A DNA stretch of 64,000 nt from Chloroflexota bacterium (GTDB lineage: Bacteria; Chloroflexota; Dehalococcoidia; JACPQD01): contig JACPQD010000104.1 in the NCBI GenBank assembly GCA_016190665.1, forward strand, positions 186,001-250,000. Reading direction: 5' to 3'. The first letter of the stretch is position 1, and each line of letters opens with the position of its first letter. Under the pieces are notes generated by a model. It was not told where the DNA came from, did not search any database, and saw only the letters and a list, made by a program, of their open reading frames with translations. Below are positions 25,264 to 34,648 of the stretch, piece after piece. A program made the translations under genes and the position numbers.

Positions 25264-28200
25264 TCACGCCAAGATCTGTTCCAAGATCGATGGGTCTTTG
25301 ATCTCGCTATCCCGCGCGAGGAGCAGGGTTTTGGACAGCACCTCAGCGGTCCTTGGGTCGTCGTCGGCGAAGGGCAGGAAGAGTCGCCCGCGATGCTGCG
25401 CGTGCGATGGCACGATGCACAGGGCCCCGCCGGGCTGGCGGTGCACAACCGCGCTGCCGAGGTGCACCGAGTAGCTGCCGAGAGTGCCTTCGATCAGGGC
25501 GTGAGTCCCCTGGAGCCGGACGTTGCGGACTTTCAGCGTCGCGCAGGTTTCTCGGATCAGTGCGGCCCGCATTTCGACAGTCGAGGCGCTCGCCTCGGGG
25601 TCGACTCCACCTTGATGGGCAACGCTGACGACGAGATCGACGTCTCGCATCACTTCACTGAAGAGGCGCGGCGGGATTTCTGCGAGCGATAGCGGCTTCC
25701 ATTCCCCGTGGCGCGAGAACCCGATGCCTTCGATCGTCAGTCCCTCGGCCTCGGCCGGCGTAAAGGTTCCGCCGAGGAACGCTAGCCAGGCGGAGACGCC
25801 TGCATAATGGAAGGTCTTTCGTAAGCCCTCCTCAGGGTGATTGACCCAACCCAGTTGGCCAAGTAACGCCAGCGCCTGCTTCGGCTGCACCTGATGCCCA
25901 GCGTACCGGCGGGAGAGTTTTGAATCTTCCCGCTCGGCTTGGGTCGGAACGTACAACTCGCGAAAGACTTGCTTGAAGGGTTGGATGCGCTCCCGCGTGA
26001 AGCACTCCTGCTGATAAAGATGCCACTGACCAGTCGCGAGGAGGTCGCACGCATGGGCGATACGCAGCCGCTCGCTGTCTCCGACGGGCGACAGGGCCCC
26101 TCCCAGGGATTCGAGCGCCTGACCTCCCTTCACAGGGTATCCCATCGTGCCCTCCGCGACAAAAACAAGGCCGCGGAGCATGGGTGCCAGCACGGGGTGA
26201 CATAACAGCCCTTTCAACTCGGCGCCGGTGAAACTGTCTCCGCGACACATCGCCTGCTCAAGCGAGATTCGCACCCGCGATCGCTGCCGGCGGATCTCGC
26301 GCTGTCTTGTCCGAAGCTCGACGATTGCAGCGTCCTTCTTTACAGCCGCGGGTATCGACTTCAACGAACGTCCGGCTTTCGTGACCGTGAGGTTCGGCTC
26401 GCCGGAGGCGTCGATCGCCAGCGAGACCGTGACCTCGCTAATCGTCCTGACCGCAGGTCCTGTCGCCAGGTCGGCGACCGCCCGAGCCTCCATCGCCCAT
26501 TGGAGTCGTAAGGGGTCGGGATAGCCGGCGGTTCGCGCGAGGTTCTCCAGAGCGATCCCCGCCGCAAGCTTCTCGCTCTCCTGCCGTTGCGGGCCGAACT
26601 TTCGGCTGGTCCTGAGGAATTCTTGGATCACGTCGTATCGCTCGCGGATATCCCGTTCCTGCTCATCCCCCTTTGCAAGCGGCAGTAGTCCGAGGGCCCT
26701 GACCGAATCTTGATGGCGCTTGTCGACGATCTTGACGATCAGCTCTGACTTCTCCGCTCGCCCGATCATAGCGTCGGCGAAACGTCTGGCGCGCTCGTGG
26801 CCGCTGCCACCTGACGCAAATTTGGCGGCGCCATAAACCTCCTCCCAGCGCTGCGGCCCGAGCGCCCGATGGGCCCGCCAGAACCAATCGACGTCAACCG
26901 CTCCATCCAGCAGGTTCTGCGAAGAAACTGGCGTCAGCTCGGCGATTTGTGCCGCCCAGGCTTCGCGGATCTCCTGGTCGACGCGCCACTGCGCATCCTT
27001 GGTATGCGCCAGGATCCAGAAGACCACCTCAGTGAGTCCCGGCCACTCAAGCGCACGCTCGACGTGTCCTGCCCACTGGGGAGCGTACAGGGCGAGTTGG
27101 ATCAGCCGCTGCTGTGGAATGCCGGCCTCCGCCACTTCCGCCGCGAACAACTCCGGCGTTTCAGTCTCATCAGGAAACGTGATGCGCACCAGGTGGCTGA
27201 AAACGGCTGCCTTGCTGTCACAGCCGTACGTCCGACCCCTGACGAAGCTTTCGCGACCGAAGGCTCGGAGAAGCTGGACTAGGGGCTTCAACCCCCCCGC
27301 CGAGCGCAGCGCCGTCGCCGGACACGATGCTGCGGTCGGCAGGTCTCCCCGCGTCAGCTCTATCTGAACGATGCGCTCGCGACAGCGGTCGACCAGCTCT
27401 CGCAACACGGGATACTTCTCGAACAGCGGCGACGGCCCCCTGCCGCTCAGCTCACGGAGCTCGCCGAATGTCCGCGCTCCATATCTAGTGCTCGACCGCG
27501 GGCCAAGAATCTGGTCCAGCACGTCCGCCTCCGTCGCCACCCCCGCCCCGAAGGCCGCCACCGTCTCCTCCAGCCTCGGCCGACAGCGGCTCGCCCCCGG
27601 GGTCGGCTCATCGATCCACCGCAGGCAGCGCCAGAGGCGCGCGTGATGGCCACTCTCCCAGGCCGATGGGCGGGCCTCGCGGTGATATCGGGCGAGCTCC
27701 AGCCAGCCGAGCATCCTGGGGTCGCGCGCCCAGTCGTCGGACTGCTCCTCATTCCCCTTCGGGACCGCATCTTTTGGAATTAATGTCGCGGAGAACTCGA
27801 TTGCATTGACGAAGAAATCCGCAGCGCCATCGGGAGGATAGAGCCGCAACAACCAGTACAACACTGTTCTGACGATCTCCCGATATGCCAGCTTATGCTC
27901 GCGGATGTCGACGAACAGTGTCTTCCGCGCTTTCTCCAGCCAACCGGGATAGCTTCCTGAGCCGTGCATGAAACTGACGGCTGAGAAGGGCGCCAGCGCG
28001 CGAAGGAGCTCGAAGCCATCAGGGTCCCTTGTCTCCTTTGGGCGGTCGTGCCCCCACCATGTTGTCCAAATGTCGTGCAGAGGAAGTCTTGCGACGTCTT
28101 CCTCGATTGGGACGTTGCGCCTGGGCCGGGGAAACGACCAGCCGACATTGCCCAGCAACGCCTCTCCGCGCTCTGCGTCCCAGCTTGGGATCACAATCGG

Positions 28201-30162
28201 AGTCGTGCGGTGGGAAGACACAAGCGCATCGAACGATTTCAGGAGGGCGGCGGCAGCGTCAGTGACCAGCACTGGTTTCTCTTGCCCCTTCATGATTGTC
28301 GGGGGCGTCGGTTTCGTCCGCTGCCCGGGGTCGAGCAGGCCGAGCGCGTCGTCGAGAGTCGCCTTGCGGTCGGCCTCCAGAATGCCATCCAGGAGGTGAC
28401 CTTCATCCGCGTCTATGCTCGTCCGCGCCGACCTATAGCGCTCGGCGACAGCCCGACATTGCTGCGGTTTCCGTTTCGCTATGTTCAGCTCCCTCAGCAG
28501 CTCGAGCCCGGCAAGCCGCTGCCCGGAATCTGATGTCTCCAGCAATCGCGCCGCGCTTGCCAGGGCTGCGTCGTCCGGCTGGCTGAGAAGCAGAGATATG
28601 GCGCCGCGGCGTAAGTCGGCTGCTTTCCGCGCTAACAGTTGTTCAACCCCGATCGCTTCTCGCTTGTCAAGCCTGCAATCGGCTACCGCCGTAAGTGCAG
28701 CTTCCCGGACGTTGTATGCCTTGTCACCCAACAACGAGAACAGGACTGCGCGCATGTCGGTATCCCACCGCTTGGTCCCGGCCAGCAATTTGGCCGCCCG
28801 GCTGCGGTCGTGGGGATTCATTGCCGGGAGATACGGGATAATCCTTTTCGGAGACCGACCGCCAACGCTATCCAACAGCAAACGTCCCGGCAGTTCCCGT
28901 TCGGCTGACAACGCCAGCCAGGGCCAAAGGATCGGCTTCAGCACAGTTCGCTGCCGGGGAAAGCGCGTCAGCGCCCGTTCGACCCGCTCGAACAGATCGC
29001 TCTTACACAGTCGCTCGTGGACCCGTCCCCGCAATCCGATGACGGCGCGTGTTACGATGCGCAGATCGGCATCGTCGAGTGCGGCCCGGAGTGCGTCTTG
29101 AGCGGCTACCAACCCAACTTGGGCAAGCAGATGCGTGGCTGCGAATCTCCGTTCTACATCTCCATCAGTAAGCAGCCGCGATGCTGGTCCGACGGCGGCG
29201 ACTGCGTCCTCGAAGGCGAACGCCCAGAGCGCCAGGTAAGCTTGTTGGCCATCGCCCCTGGCGAGCGCCTTTGCCCGGGCCCCGCCGTCATCGAGCAACC
29301 GTGCAACATTCGCAACCACTTCGGCCGCCTGGCGCGGGTTGGCCGACTCCAACCAGAGCCCGAACCAGACATCGATTGCCCGGACGGCAGCGCTGAACCG
29401 CACCAGATTGTTTTCGAGGATGAGCCTCAGCATCCGACGGAACGCCTGCGGGTGCGCTTCGTCGACGGTCTCGAGGATCACTTGCCGCAGGCCCTCCTGC
29501 GCCTGGGCCGCAAGCAGCAGCCGCTCGATGAACTCCCAGCCATCCTCGCGGGACGCAAGGAGCAGCCCACGGGTCACATGGCGTCCCATTATTCCGATCT
29601 CGTGTTCGCCGCGGGCGGAAGCGCAAAGGGTATCGAAGACAGTATTGCCAACCTGGCCACCCGAGTCAATCGCCGCGGCAAAAAGAACCCCAAGGGCATC
29701 CGGCGCGTCCCAGCCCAAGTATGGAGCCCACGCTGCCAGCCAATGAACGTCCTGGTCGTAGATCTTGACCGCGTTCCAGAGCCGCACGAGCCACAAAAAG
29801 CGCGACATCTGGCTGGTCAACGGTGTATTCGGCGCGCGAAACGCAAGGCGTGAGTGGCCGTGCTGGTAGGGCGTGGCGAGGAGGAGCGACCAGGCCCGCT
29901 CGACCTGCGTCGCGATCCTGGGGAAGAGGGTGTCGAAAACCTTGAAACGGTCGCCTTGGGTCAACGCGTCGAGTTGTCGTGCCGCGATGAGCTCGGCTTT
30001 CTGCTGCTCCTCCGATCTTAAGTAGGGGTGCCTGGCCACAAGAATCTTTGCCGGCTCCCGCAGTCGCCGGGTCAGCTTCTCAATGGCAGCGAGTCGCTGG
30101 GCACTACCGTTCTCGTCGGCGAAGGCCTTGAGACTCTCCTTTGCAGCTACCTGCCTTAACAC
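25264..30162 (-). CDS. Large HEAT-repeat protein with DUF4132 domain
   Basis: At 1632 residues this is the largest product in the window. The N-terminal half contains HEAT-like helical repeats, for example 'RRFAATHLLAQVGLVAAQDA' near 340 and 'AYNVREAALTAVADCRL' near 480. The DUF4132 domain lies at about 1270-1470 ('RTRQREIRRQRSRVRISLEQ', 'GLVFVAEGTMGYPV', 'CDLLATGQWHLYQQECF'), as in the E. coli MolR/YehI proteins. The biochemical role of DUF4132 is not established; related proteins have been linked to molybdate regulation and to conflict systems. The GTG start at 30162 lies one base after the stop of the small upstream gene and follows a G-run, so the two are coupled. Confidence 0.8.
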   Translation of the reverse strand: MLRQVAAKESLKAFADENGSAQRLAAIEKLTRRLREPAKILVARHPYLRSEEQQKAELIAARQLDALTQGDRFKVFDTLFPRIATQVERAWSLLLATPYQHGHSRLAFRAPNTPLTSQMSRFLWLVRLWNAVKIYDQDVHWLAAWAPYLGWDAPDALGVLFAAAIDSGGQVGNTVFDTLCASARGEHEIGIMGRHVTRGLLLASREDGWEFIERLLLAAQAQEGLRQVILETVDEAHPQAFRRMLRLILENNLVRFSAAVRAIDVWFGLWLESANPRQAAEVVANVARLLDDGGARAKALARGDGQQAYLALWAFAFEDAVAAVGPASRLLTDGDVERRFAATHLLAQVGLVAAQDALRAALDDADLRIVTRAVIGLRGRVHERLCKSDLFERVERALTRFPRQRTVLKPILWPWLALSAERELPGRLLLDSVGGRSPKRIIPYLPAMNPHDRSRAAKLLAGTKRWDTDMRAVLFSLLGDKAYNVREAALTAVADCRLDKREAIGVEQLLARKAADLRRGAISLLLSQPDDAALASAARLLETSDSGQRLAGLELLRELNIAKRKPQQCRAVAERYRSARTSIDADEGHLLDGILEADRKATLDDALGLLDPGQRTKPTPPTIMKGQEKPVLVTDAAAALLKSFDALVSSHRTTPIVIPSWDAERGEALLGNVGWSFPRPRRNVPIEEDVARLPLHDIWTTWWGHDRPKETRDPDGFELLRALAPFSAVSFMHGSGSYPGWLEKARKTLFVDIREHKLAYREIVRTVLYWLLRLYPPDGAADFFVNAIEFSATLIPKDAVPKGNEEQSDDWARDPRMLGWLELARYHREARPSAWESGHHARLWRCLRWIDEPTPGASRCRPRLEETVAAFGAGVATEADVLDQILGPRSSTRYGARTFGELRELSGRGPSPLFEKYPVLRELVDRCRERIVQIELTRGDLPTAASCPATALRSAGGLKPLVQLLRAFGRESFVRGRTYGCDSKAAVFSHLVRITFPDETETPELFAAEVAEAGIPQQRLIQLALYAPQWAGHVERALEWPGLTEVVFWILAHTKDAQWRVDQEIREAWAAQIAELTPVSSQNLLDGAVDVDWFWRAHRALGPQRWEEVYGAAKFASGGSGHERARRFADAMIGRAEKSELIVKIVDKRHQDSVRALGLLPLAKGDEQERDIRERYDVIQEFLRTSRKFGPQRQESEKLAAGIALENLARTAGYPDPLRLQWAMEARAVADLATGPAVRTISEVTVSLAIDASGEPNLTVTKAGRSLKSIPAAVKKDAAIVELRTRQREIRRQRSRVRISLEQAMCRGDSFTGAELKGLLCHPVLAPMLRGLVFVAEGTMGYPVKGGQALESLGGALSPVGDSERLRIAHACDLLATGQWHLYQQECFTRERIQPFKQVFRELYVPTQAEREDSKLSRRYAGHQVQPKQALALLGQLGWVNHPEEGLRKTFHYAGVSAWLAFLGGTFTPAEAEGLTIEGIGFSRHGEWKPLSLAEIPPRLFSEVMRDVDLVVSVAHQGGVDPEASASTVEMRAALIRETCATLKVRNVRLQGTHALIEGTLGSYSVHLGSAVVHRQPGGALCIVPSHAQHRGRLFLPFADDDPRTAEVLSKTLLLARDSEIKDPSILEQILA

Positions 30163-30163
30163 C

Positions 30164-30592
30164 TTACCCCCCCGCGAGCGCCGTCAGCCGCACGAACGCC
30201 AAGCGGCTATCGGGCTGCACGAACACCTCCCGGTCAAGCGCCGTTTGCTGCTCGCCGTCAACGAAAACGAGGTACAGGCCGTCTTCGAATGCCTGTAGCG
30301 CTGTAGTGACTGCCGCCTGCGGCTCCACGACCTGCTGGATGTCGCGTCCTCCTGGGTCCACTTTGCCATTCTCGACGCCTTCGGCGATCTCGCCCGACGT
30401 CAGAACCTGAATCAGCCGGCACCCTTCCTGCCGCTCGCGAAAGGCGCTCACCTCCGCCAGCACCACCTCCGTGATCAGATCCCGAAGGCACAGGCGCGCA
30501 CCGCCGCCGGCATCGGGAAGGGGTACCTTCCACGAGGGAGACGGCCGCCTTTGTCCGAGTACCTTGGCCTCAATGGTAATCTCTGTCGTCAT
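30164..30592 (-). CDS. Small protein coupled to the DUF4132 gene
   Basis: This 142-residue protein (MTTEITIEAKVLGQ..., central 'LCLRDLITEVVLAEVSAF', C-terminal 'EVFVQPDSRLAFVRLTAL') has no signal peptide or membrane segment and no motif I recognise. It is credible because GGAGG precedes the ATG at 30592 and because its TAA (30164-30166) is one base from the GTG of the DUF4132 gene on the same strand. It looks like a dedicated partner of the large HEAT-repeat protein. Function unknown. Confidence 0.7.
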   Translation of the reverse strand: MTTEITIEAKVLGQRRPSPSWKVPLPDAGGGARLCLRDLITEVVLAEVSAFRERQEGCRLIQVLTSGEIAEGVENGKVDPGGRDIQQVVEPQAAVTTALQAFEDGLYLVFVDGEQQTALDREVFVQPDSRLAFVRLTALAGG

Positions 30593-31319
30593 CGTACGCC
30601 TCCATTTGTTCGACCTGGTGTTCGCTCGCCTCAGGGGGTCGGCCAGGCTTTCAGCCTAGATCGTCCGCGTGTCAATTGCCTTGAGAGGAGAGAGCCTCGC
30701 CAAGTTCACAAGAATTCCGGCAGTCAGCGTTTGTTCCTCCTCGCCGGATTTCCCATGGACGAACGCCAACGCCCTCTTGTGGTCCGGCTCCGCCTCCCGG
30801 TACATCGCCTTCGAGAAATAGTCCCTGGTATGAAAATGATTCGTGACGTGGCGGCAGGGGACAAGCCCGCTGCCCTACGCGTTAATCGGCGCCGTATCGT
30901 TGTCATCCCGAGTACCACAGGGTTCCCGGAACCCTGTGCAGAGCAGAGAAACTTGAAGTTTCTGAACAGCGGGTGGTTGAAACAGGATCGCGGTCAACGG
31001 ACTTCCTCCCGCGAGGGATCCGACGTCATTTTCACGCTCGGTGGCGCCGCGTTAGAACGTTTAGAGCGGCAGCTTCACCCGAGGTTGCAGGGGGGTTGCG
31101 CCGTTGGCAACGCACAGGACAGCATGAGGTATAGGAATACAGAGCCAATAATGTAGAGGCTGGTAGAACTCGAATTTCATGCCAACTTCCTGCTTCCCGT
31201 CTCGTACCTTACATCATACACCGGGCCGCAAGTCAGTTGGCTGGAGAGACGTGTTAGATTGGTTTGGCCACTGTCTGCAATTTGGACTTGGGATGATCGC
31301 GTGCTGCGCGACCGATTCA
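30593..31319. other. 727-bp region without a convincing gene
   Basis: Open frames here have no ribosome-binding site or recognisable family. The main structure is a perfect palindrome at 30916-30938 (CACAGGGTTCC, one C, then the reverse complement), about 320 bp upstream of the minus-strand pair. It may hold the promoter for that pair; no clear -35/-10 pair was found. Confidence 0.5.
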
Positions 31320-32765
31320 TCACCTACCACGCGCCAGCTTCCCCTCCAGGTACTCCAAAGCTTTCTGGAGCTGGGGGTCCCACCCCCGGGCGATGTCATT
31401 CCGCGTCCGCTCCATTGGGATGTCCGGTGATAGCCCCTGGCCTTCTATCAGGCGACCGTTCGGCGTCAACCATCGCCCCACGGTGACGTAGAGGGCGGAG
31501 CCATCGCTCAGCTCGCGAAGATAGTTGATGCTGCCCTTTCCGGCAGTCACCGCCCCAACCAGGGCCGCCCGGCCCACGTCCTGCAGGGCCCCCGCTACGA
31601 CCTCGCTGGCGCTAGCGCTGGCGCCATCGAGCAGTATAGCCATGGGAAGGTCCGTCGCCACGCCCCCCGGCTTCACTGGGTGAGGCGTCGAGGCCCCGCG
31701 GTTGTCCGTTTGAGATGCGACCACTCCCTCTTTCATGAACTGGCTGGCGACATCGACCGCGGAGCCCAGGAGGCCGCCGGGATTGTGGCGCAAATCGAGC
31801 AGAATTGCCTCAGCCCCAGCGTCCAGCATGTCTCTTAGCGCTGCTTCCAACTCCTCGGGCGTCCGCTGAGAGAAGCCGCTGATGGTGATGTGAGCGATGC
31901 CGCTCGGCAGCAGAGCGGTGGTTACTGTCCTGGTCCTCACTTCAGCAGCGGTCACCTCAACCTCGAAGGGAGAAGTCTCGCCCTTATGCATCAGCGTCAT
32001 ACGCACGACGGCGCCGCTGCGGCCTCTTATCGTGCGGGCCACGTCCCCAGGGGACATCCCGTCGGTGGACTCGCCGTTAACCGCCAGAACGCGGTCGCCG
32101 GGGAGGATCCCGGCCTCCTCCGCCGGCGAGCCAGAGATGACCGCTTTTACCACTATCTCGTTGTTATCGGCAGTGACTTCGACTCCGATGCCTCGGAAGC
32201 TGCCACGGAAGGCCGCCTTTCTCTGCCGGTTTTGCTCGGCGTTCAAATAAGCGGAGTGGGGATCGGCCAGCGTCTCCAGCACCCCATTGATAGCCCCCAC
32301 GGTCAACTTCCCCGGGTCCAGCGCCGCCGGGTCGACATAGTCCTGCTCCAGGATGTTCCAGACCTCTTCAATGAGGCCAAATTGCGTGGGCAGGCGTCGC
32401 CCCGACTCGTCAGGATGGGCGCCCGTCGCCTCAGGTCCCTGCCCTGACCCGGTGCTCTCCAGGACGGGCGGGGCTTGCACCGCGTTGGCGGTTGCCGCCC
32501 CACCTACGTCCTGGCCAGAGCCCGGCCCGGCATCCTGGGAGACGGGCTTCCTCGGACCCGTCTGTGTGGCGCCAGGGGTGGTCGCCTCATGGCCAGGGCC
32601 TGAAGGGGCATTGTCCGTGACGGGCGGCGCCGGAAGGTACAGAGGCGCGGTGGGGACCGCAGCTTCATACGCCAGCCTCGGCGCCACACCAAGGCCCGCC
32701 CCGAAGGACAGAACGATCAACAGAATAACTACCGGGATGCTCAGGGAGACTTTTCGGTTCTGCAT
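31320..32765 (-). CDS. S41-family C-terminal processing protease (CtpA-like)
   Basis: This 481-residue protein has an N-terminal membrane anchor or signal (about 5-27), a long Pro/Gly/Ala-rich linker to about 110, the CTP N-terminal segment ('ILEQDYVDPAALDPGKL', 'LADPHSAYL'), a PDZ domain ('GIGVEVTADNNEIVVKAV', 'AGILPGDRVLAVNGES') and the S41 catalytic core. The middle Ser of 'GASASASEVVAG' and the Lys of 'TAGKGS' lie 25 residues apart, as the Ser/Lys dyad of CtpA does. ATG 32765 is preceded by GGAGGT seven bases away; an upstream in-frame GTG is less likely. It probably trims secreted or lipid-anchored proteins at the cell surface. It is divergent from the amidase gene. Confidence 0.92.
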   Translation of the reverse strand: MQNRKVSLSIPVVILLIVLSFGAGLGVAPRLAYEAAVPTAPLYLPAPPVTDNAPSGPGHEATTPGATQTGPRKPVSQDAGPGSGQDVGGAATANAVQAPPVLESTGSGQGPEATGAHPDESGRRLPTQFGLIEEVWNILEQDYVDPAALDPGKLTVGAINGVLETLADPHSAYLNAEQNRQRKAAFRGSFRGIGVEVTADNNEIVVKAVISGSPAEEAGILPGDRVLAVNGESTDGMSPGDVARTIRGRSGAVVRMTLMHKGETSPFEVEVTAAEVRTRTVTTALLPSGIAHITISGFSQRTPEELEAALRDMLDAGAEAILLDLRHNPGGLLGSAVDVASQFMKEGVVASQTDNRGASTPHPVKPGGVATDLPMAILLDGASASASEVVAGALQDVGRAALVGAVTAGKGSINYLRELSDGSALYVTVGRWLTPNGRLIEGQGLSPDIPMERTRNDIARGWDPQLQKALEYLEGKLARGR

Positions 32766-33002
32766 AGGAACCACCTCCACTATCCTCCGCTACAGCTTGC
32801 CGGACCGGACGGACGAGAAAGTTAGGGACAAGGCTATTCTAGCATTGGAGCAGCAAATGGGCAATTTCGCCTGAACGCCGGCCCTTCGGTGTCCAAGGCA
32901 GCCGGTTTTCTGGTGCGGAGGCTTGACCAGTGGATTATAATGGGTGGTGGCACCGACACTCGGGCCCTCTTTGCGGCTCTCACTCAAGATAGGAGGACTT
33001 CT

Positions 33003-34370
33003 ATGACTACGGGCAGGAACATTGCTTCTCTTACCATCGCGGAGGTCGCTCTCGCCATTGCCGCGGGCAAACTGATGCCTCGGGAGTTGGTGGAATCCTG
33101 TCTGGAGCGGATCGACGCCTTGGAGCCGCGCATTCAAGCCTGGGCGCTCGTTGACCGGGAGGGCGCTCTCAGGGCAGCGGAAAGTCTTGGCGAGGAACTG
33201 CGCCAGGGGCGGAATCGAGGCCCCCTCCACGGCATCCCGGTGGGGCTGAAGGACATCTTCTATACCGCCGGGCTGCGAACGCAGGCCGGAAGCCCTTTCT
33301 GGGCCGACTTCGTCCCGGAGTACGACGCTACTGCTGTTGCCCGGCTCAAAGAGGCCGGCGCCATTGTGCTGGGCAAGACCCACACCACCCAGTTCGCTTC
33401 CGGAGACCCGGCGCCCACCCGCAACCCGTGGAACGTTGAACATACGCCGGGCGGTTCCAGCAGCGGTTCAGGCGCCGCCGTGGCGGCGGGCATGTGCCTG
33501 GCCGCCCTGGGCACACAGACCGGAGGCTCGGTCCTGCGCCCGGCTGCCTACAACGGCGTCGTCGGCCTTAAGCCGGAAAGTGGCAGAGTCTCTAAATACG
33601 GGGTCGTGCCCTTGAGCTGGACCCTGGACCACGTCGGCATCATTGCTCGCACAGTGACGGACGCTGCTCTCGTGTTCCGGGCCATAGCCGGCCACGACCC
33701 AGCGGACTATCATTCGCTGGCGGAGGCTATCCCCAATTGCCTGAGCGCCCAGCTCATGCCGCCGCGACTTGGGCTGGTCAGGGCGTACTTCTTCGAGCGC
33801 GCTGACGAGGAGATGCGCCGTCATGCCGACGAGGTAGTGGAACGTCTGCGCCGGGCCGGTGCGTCCATCAATGAAATCGCCTTCCCGGCTAGTTCGGAAA
33901 CCATCGACGAGACCCACGATGCCATTGTGGGCGTCGAGGCAGCCGCGTATCATCAGGAGATGTTCGCCCAGCACAGGGAAGAGTACCAGCCTAGAGTACG
34001 GCGGTTGATCGAGAAGGGCCTGACTGTCTCCGCAATCCAGTACGCCAATGCCCTGGAGACGCGGCTTCGGATGCGTGCCGAAATGGAGCGCATGCTGCTT
34101 AATGTGGACGCGCTCATCACCCCCGGGGCGCCCGGCCCGGCCCCCAGGAGCCTGGAGACTACGGGAAGCGCCGTGATGCACCGCCCGTGGTCGATGGTGG
34201 GGCTGCCCGCCATTGGCCTGCCCACAGGCCTGAGCGAGGATGGGCTTCCCCTCGCCATCCAGCTTGTCGGACCTTCCAGGCGTGAAGACCAGTTGCTCTC
34301 AATAGCGCTATGGTGCGAAAAGGTGCTGGGCGCGCGCCTTATTCTTGACCCACGCCGGCGGGAAGGCTGA
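33003..34370 (+). CDS. Amidase-signature-family amidohydrolase
   Basis: This 455-residue protein shows the amidase signature: Lys83 in 'HGIPVGLKDIF', the Gly/Ser-rich 'GGSSSGSGAAVAAGM', and 'TQTGGSVLRPA' with Ser176. Lys83, Ser152 and Ser176 have the 69- and 24-residue spacing of the Ser-cisSer-Lys triad in malonamidase E2. It hydrolyses a carboxamide. The similarity includes GatA, but no gatB or gatC is near, so a stand-alone amidase is more likely. ATG 33003 follows AGGAGG; the frame is open to 32889. A TATAAT at about 32935-32940 could serve as a -10 element. Confidence 0.9.
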   Translation: MTTGRNIASLTIAEVALAIAAGKLMPRELVESCLERIDALEPRIQAWALVDREGALRAAESLGEELRQGRNRGPLHGIPVGLKDIFYTAGLRTQAGSPFWADFVPEYDATAVARLKEAGAIVLGKTHTTQFASGDPAPTRNPWNVEHTPGGSSSGSGAAVAAGMCLAALGTQTGGSVLRPAAYNGVVGLKPESGRVSKYGVVPLSWTLDHVGIIARTVTDAALVFRAIAGHDPADYHSLAEAIPNCLSAQLMPPRLGLVRAYFFERADEEMRRHADEVVERLRRAGASINEIAFPASSETIDETHDAIVGVEAAAYHQEMFAQHREEYQPRVRRLIEKGLTVSAIQYANALETRLRMRAEMERMLLNVDALITPGAPGPAPRSLETTGSAVMHRPWSMVGLPAIGLPTGLSEDGLPLAIQLVGPSRREDQLLSIALWCEKVLGARLILDPRRREG

Positions 34371-34425
34371 TAGTAAGCTGTCAAAACGCCCTAGAAAACG
34401 GCCGTCAACCGGTCCAATCGGGCGG

Positions 34426-34457
34426 TAGTGTATCAGTTTCACGAAACTGATACACTA
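34426..34457. terminator. Perfect 32-nt palindrome after the amidase gene
   Basis: TAGTGTATCAGTTTC (34426-34440), AC, then the exact reverse complement (34443-34457): 15-bp arms around two bases. It starts 56 bp after the amidase stop. No T-run follows, so a terminator role is only possible; an A+T-rich palindrome of this size could also be a regulator site or the end of a lost element. Confidence 0.45.
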
Positions 34458-34539
34458 AATCTTGCAGGAGAGTTGAAAAGAGGGTATAGTTTCTGGTATA
34501 AATGTTGCTAAGCCGTCTCCCTACGTGGGGTTGTAGTTG

Positions 34540-34589
34540 GGTTGGGTTGGGAGCACCTGGCAGATGGGGGTTCGAATCCCCCGACTCCG
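34540..34589 (+). other. tRNA 3'-end-like remnant (T-arm and acceptor strand)
   Basis: GGGGG-TTCGAAT-CCCCC (34566-34582) is a perfect tRNA T-arm with the invariant TTCGAAT loop, followed by a seven-base GACTCCG like a 3' acceptor strand. A D-arm-like 'GGGAGCACCTGG' lies upstream, but there is no matching CGGAGTC 5' strand and no anticodon arm, and CTG replaces CCA. It is not a functional tRNA as read; it may be a broken tRNA gene or a half site left by an integrating element. Confidence 0.4.
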
Positions 34590-34648
34590 TCTGACTCAAA
34601 ACGGCGCAGAACCGCAGGCTAGTTCACAGCTCGGATGGAGTGATGCCA

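Noticed and set aside
30551-31156. 201-codon + strand open frame upstream of the small DUF4132 partner
   Set aside because: It has no ribosome-binding site, no family signal, and overlaps the start of the minus-strand gene.
33003-34370. GatA subunit of the Glu-tRNA amidotransferase
   Set aside because: No gatB or gatC nearby, and the Lys-Ser-Ser spacing (69/24) fits stand-alone amidases; kept as generic amidase.
34540-34589. Functional tRNA gene
   Set aside because: There is no pairing 5' acceptor strand, no anticodon arm and no CCA; only the T-arm side is convincing.
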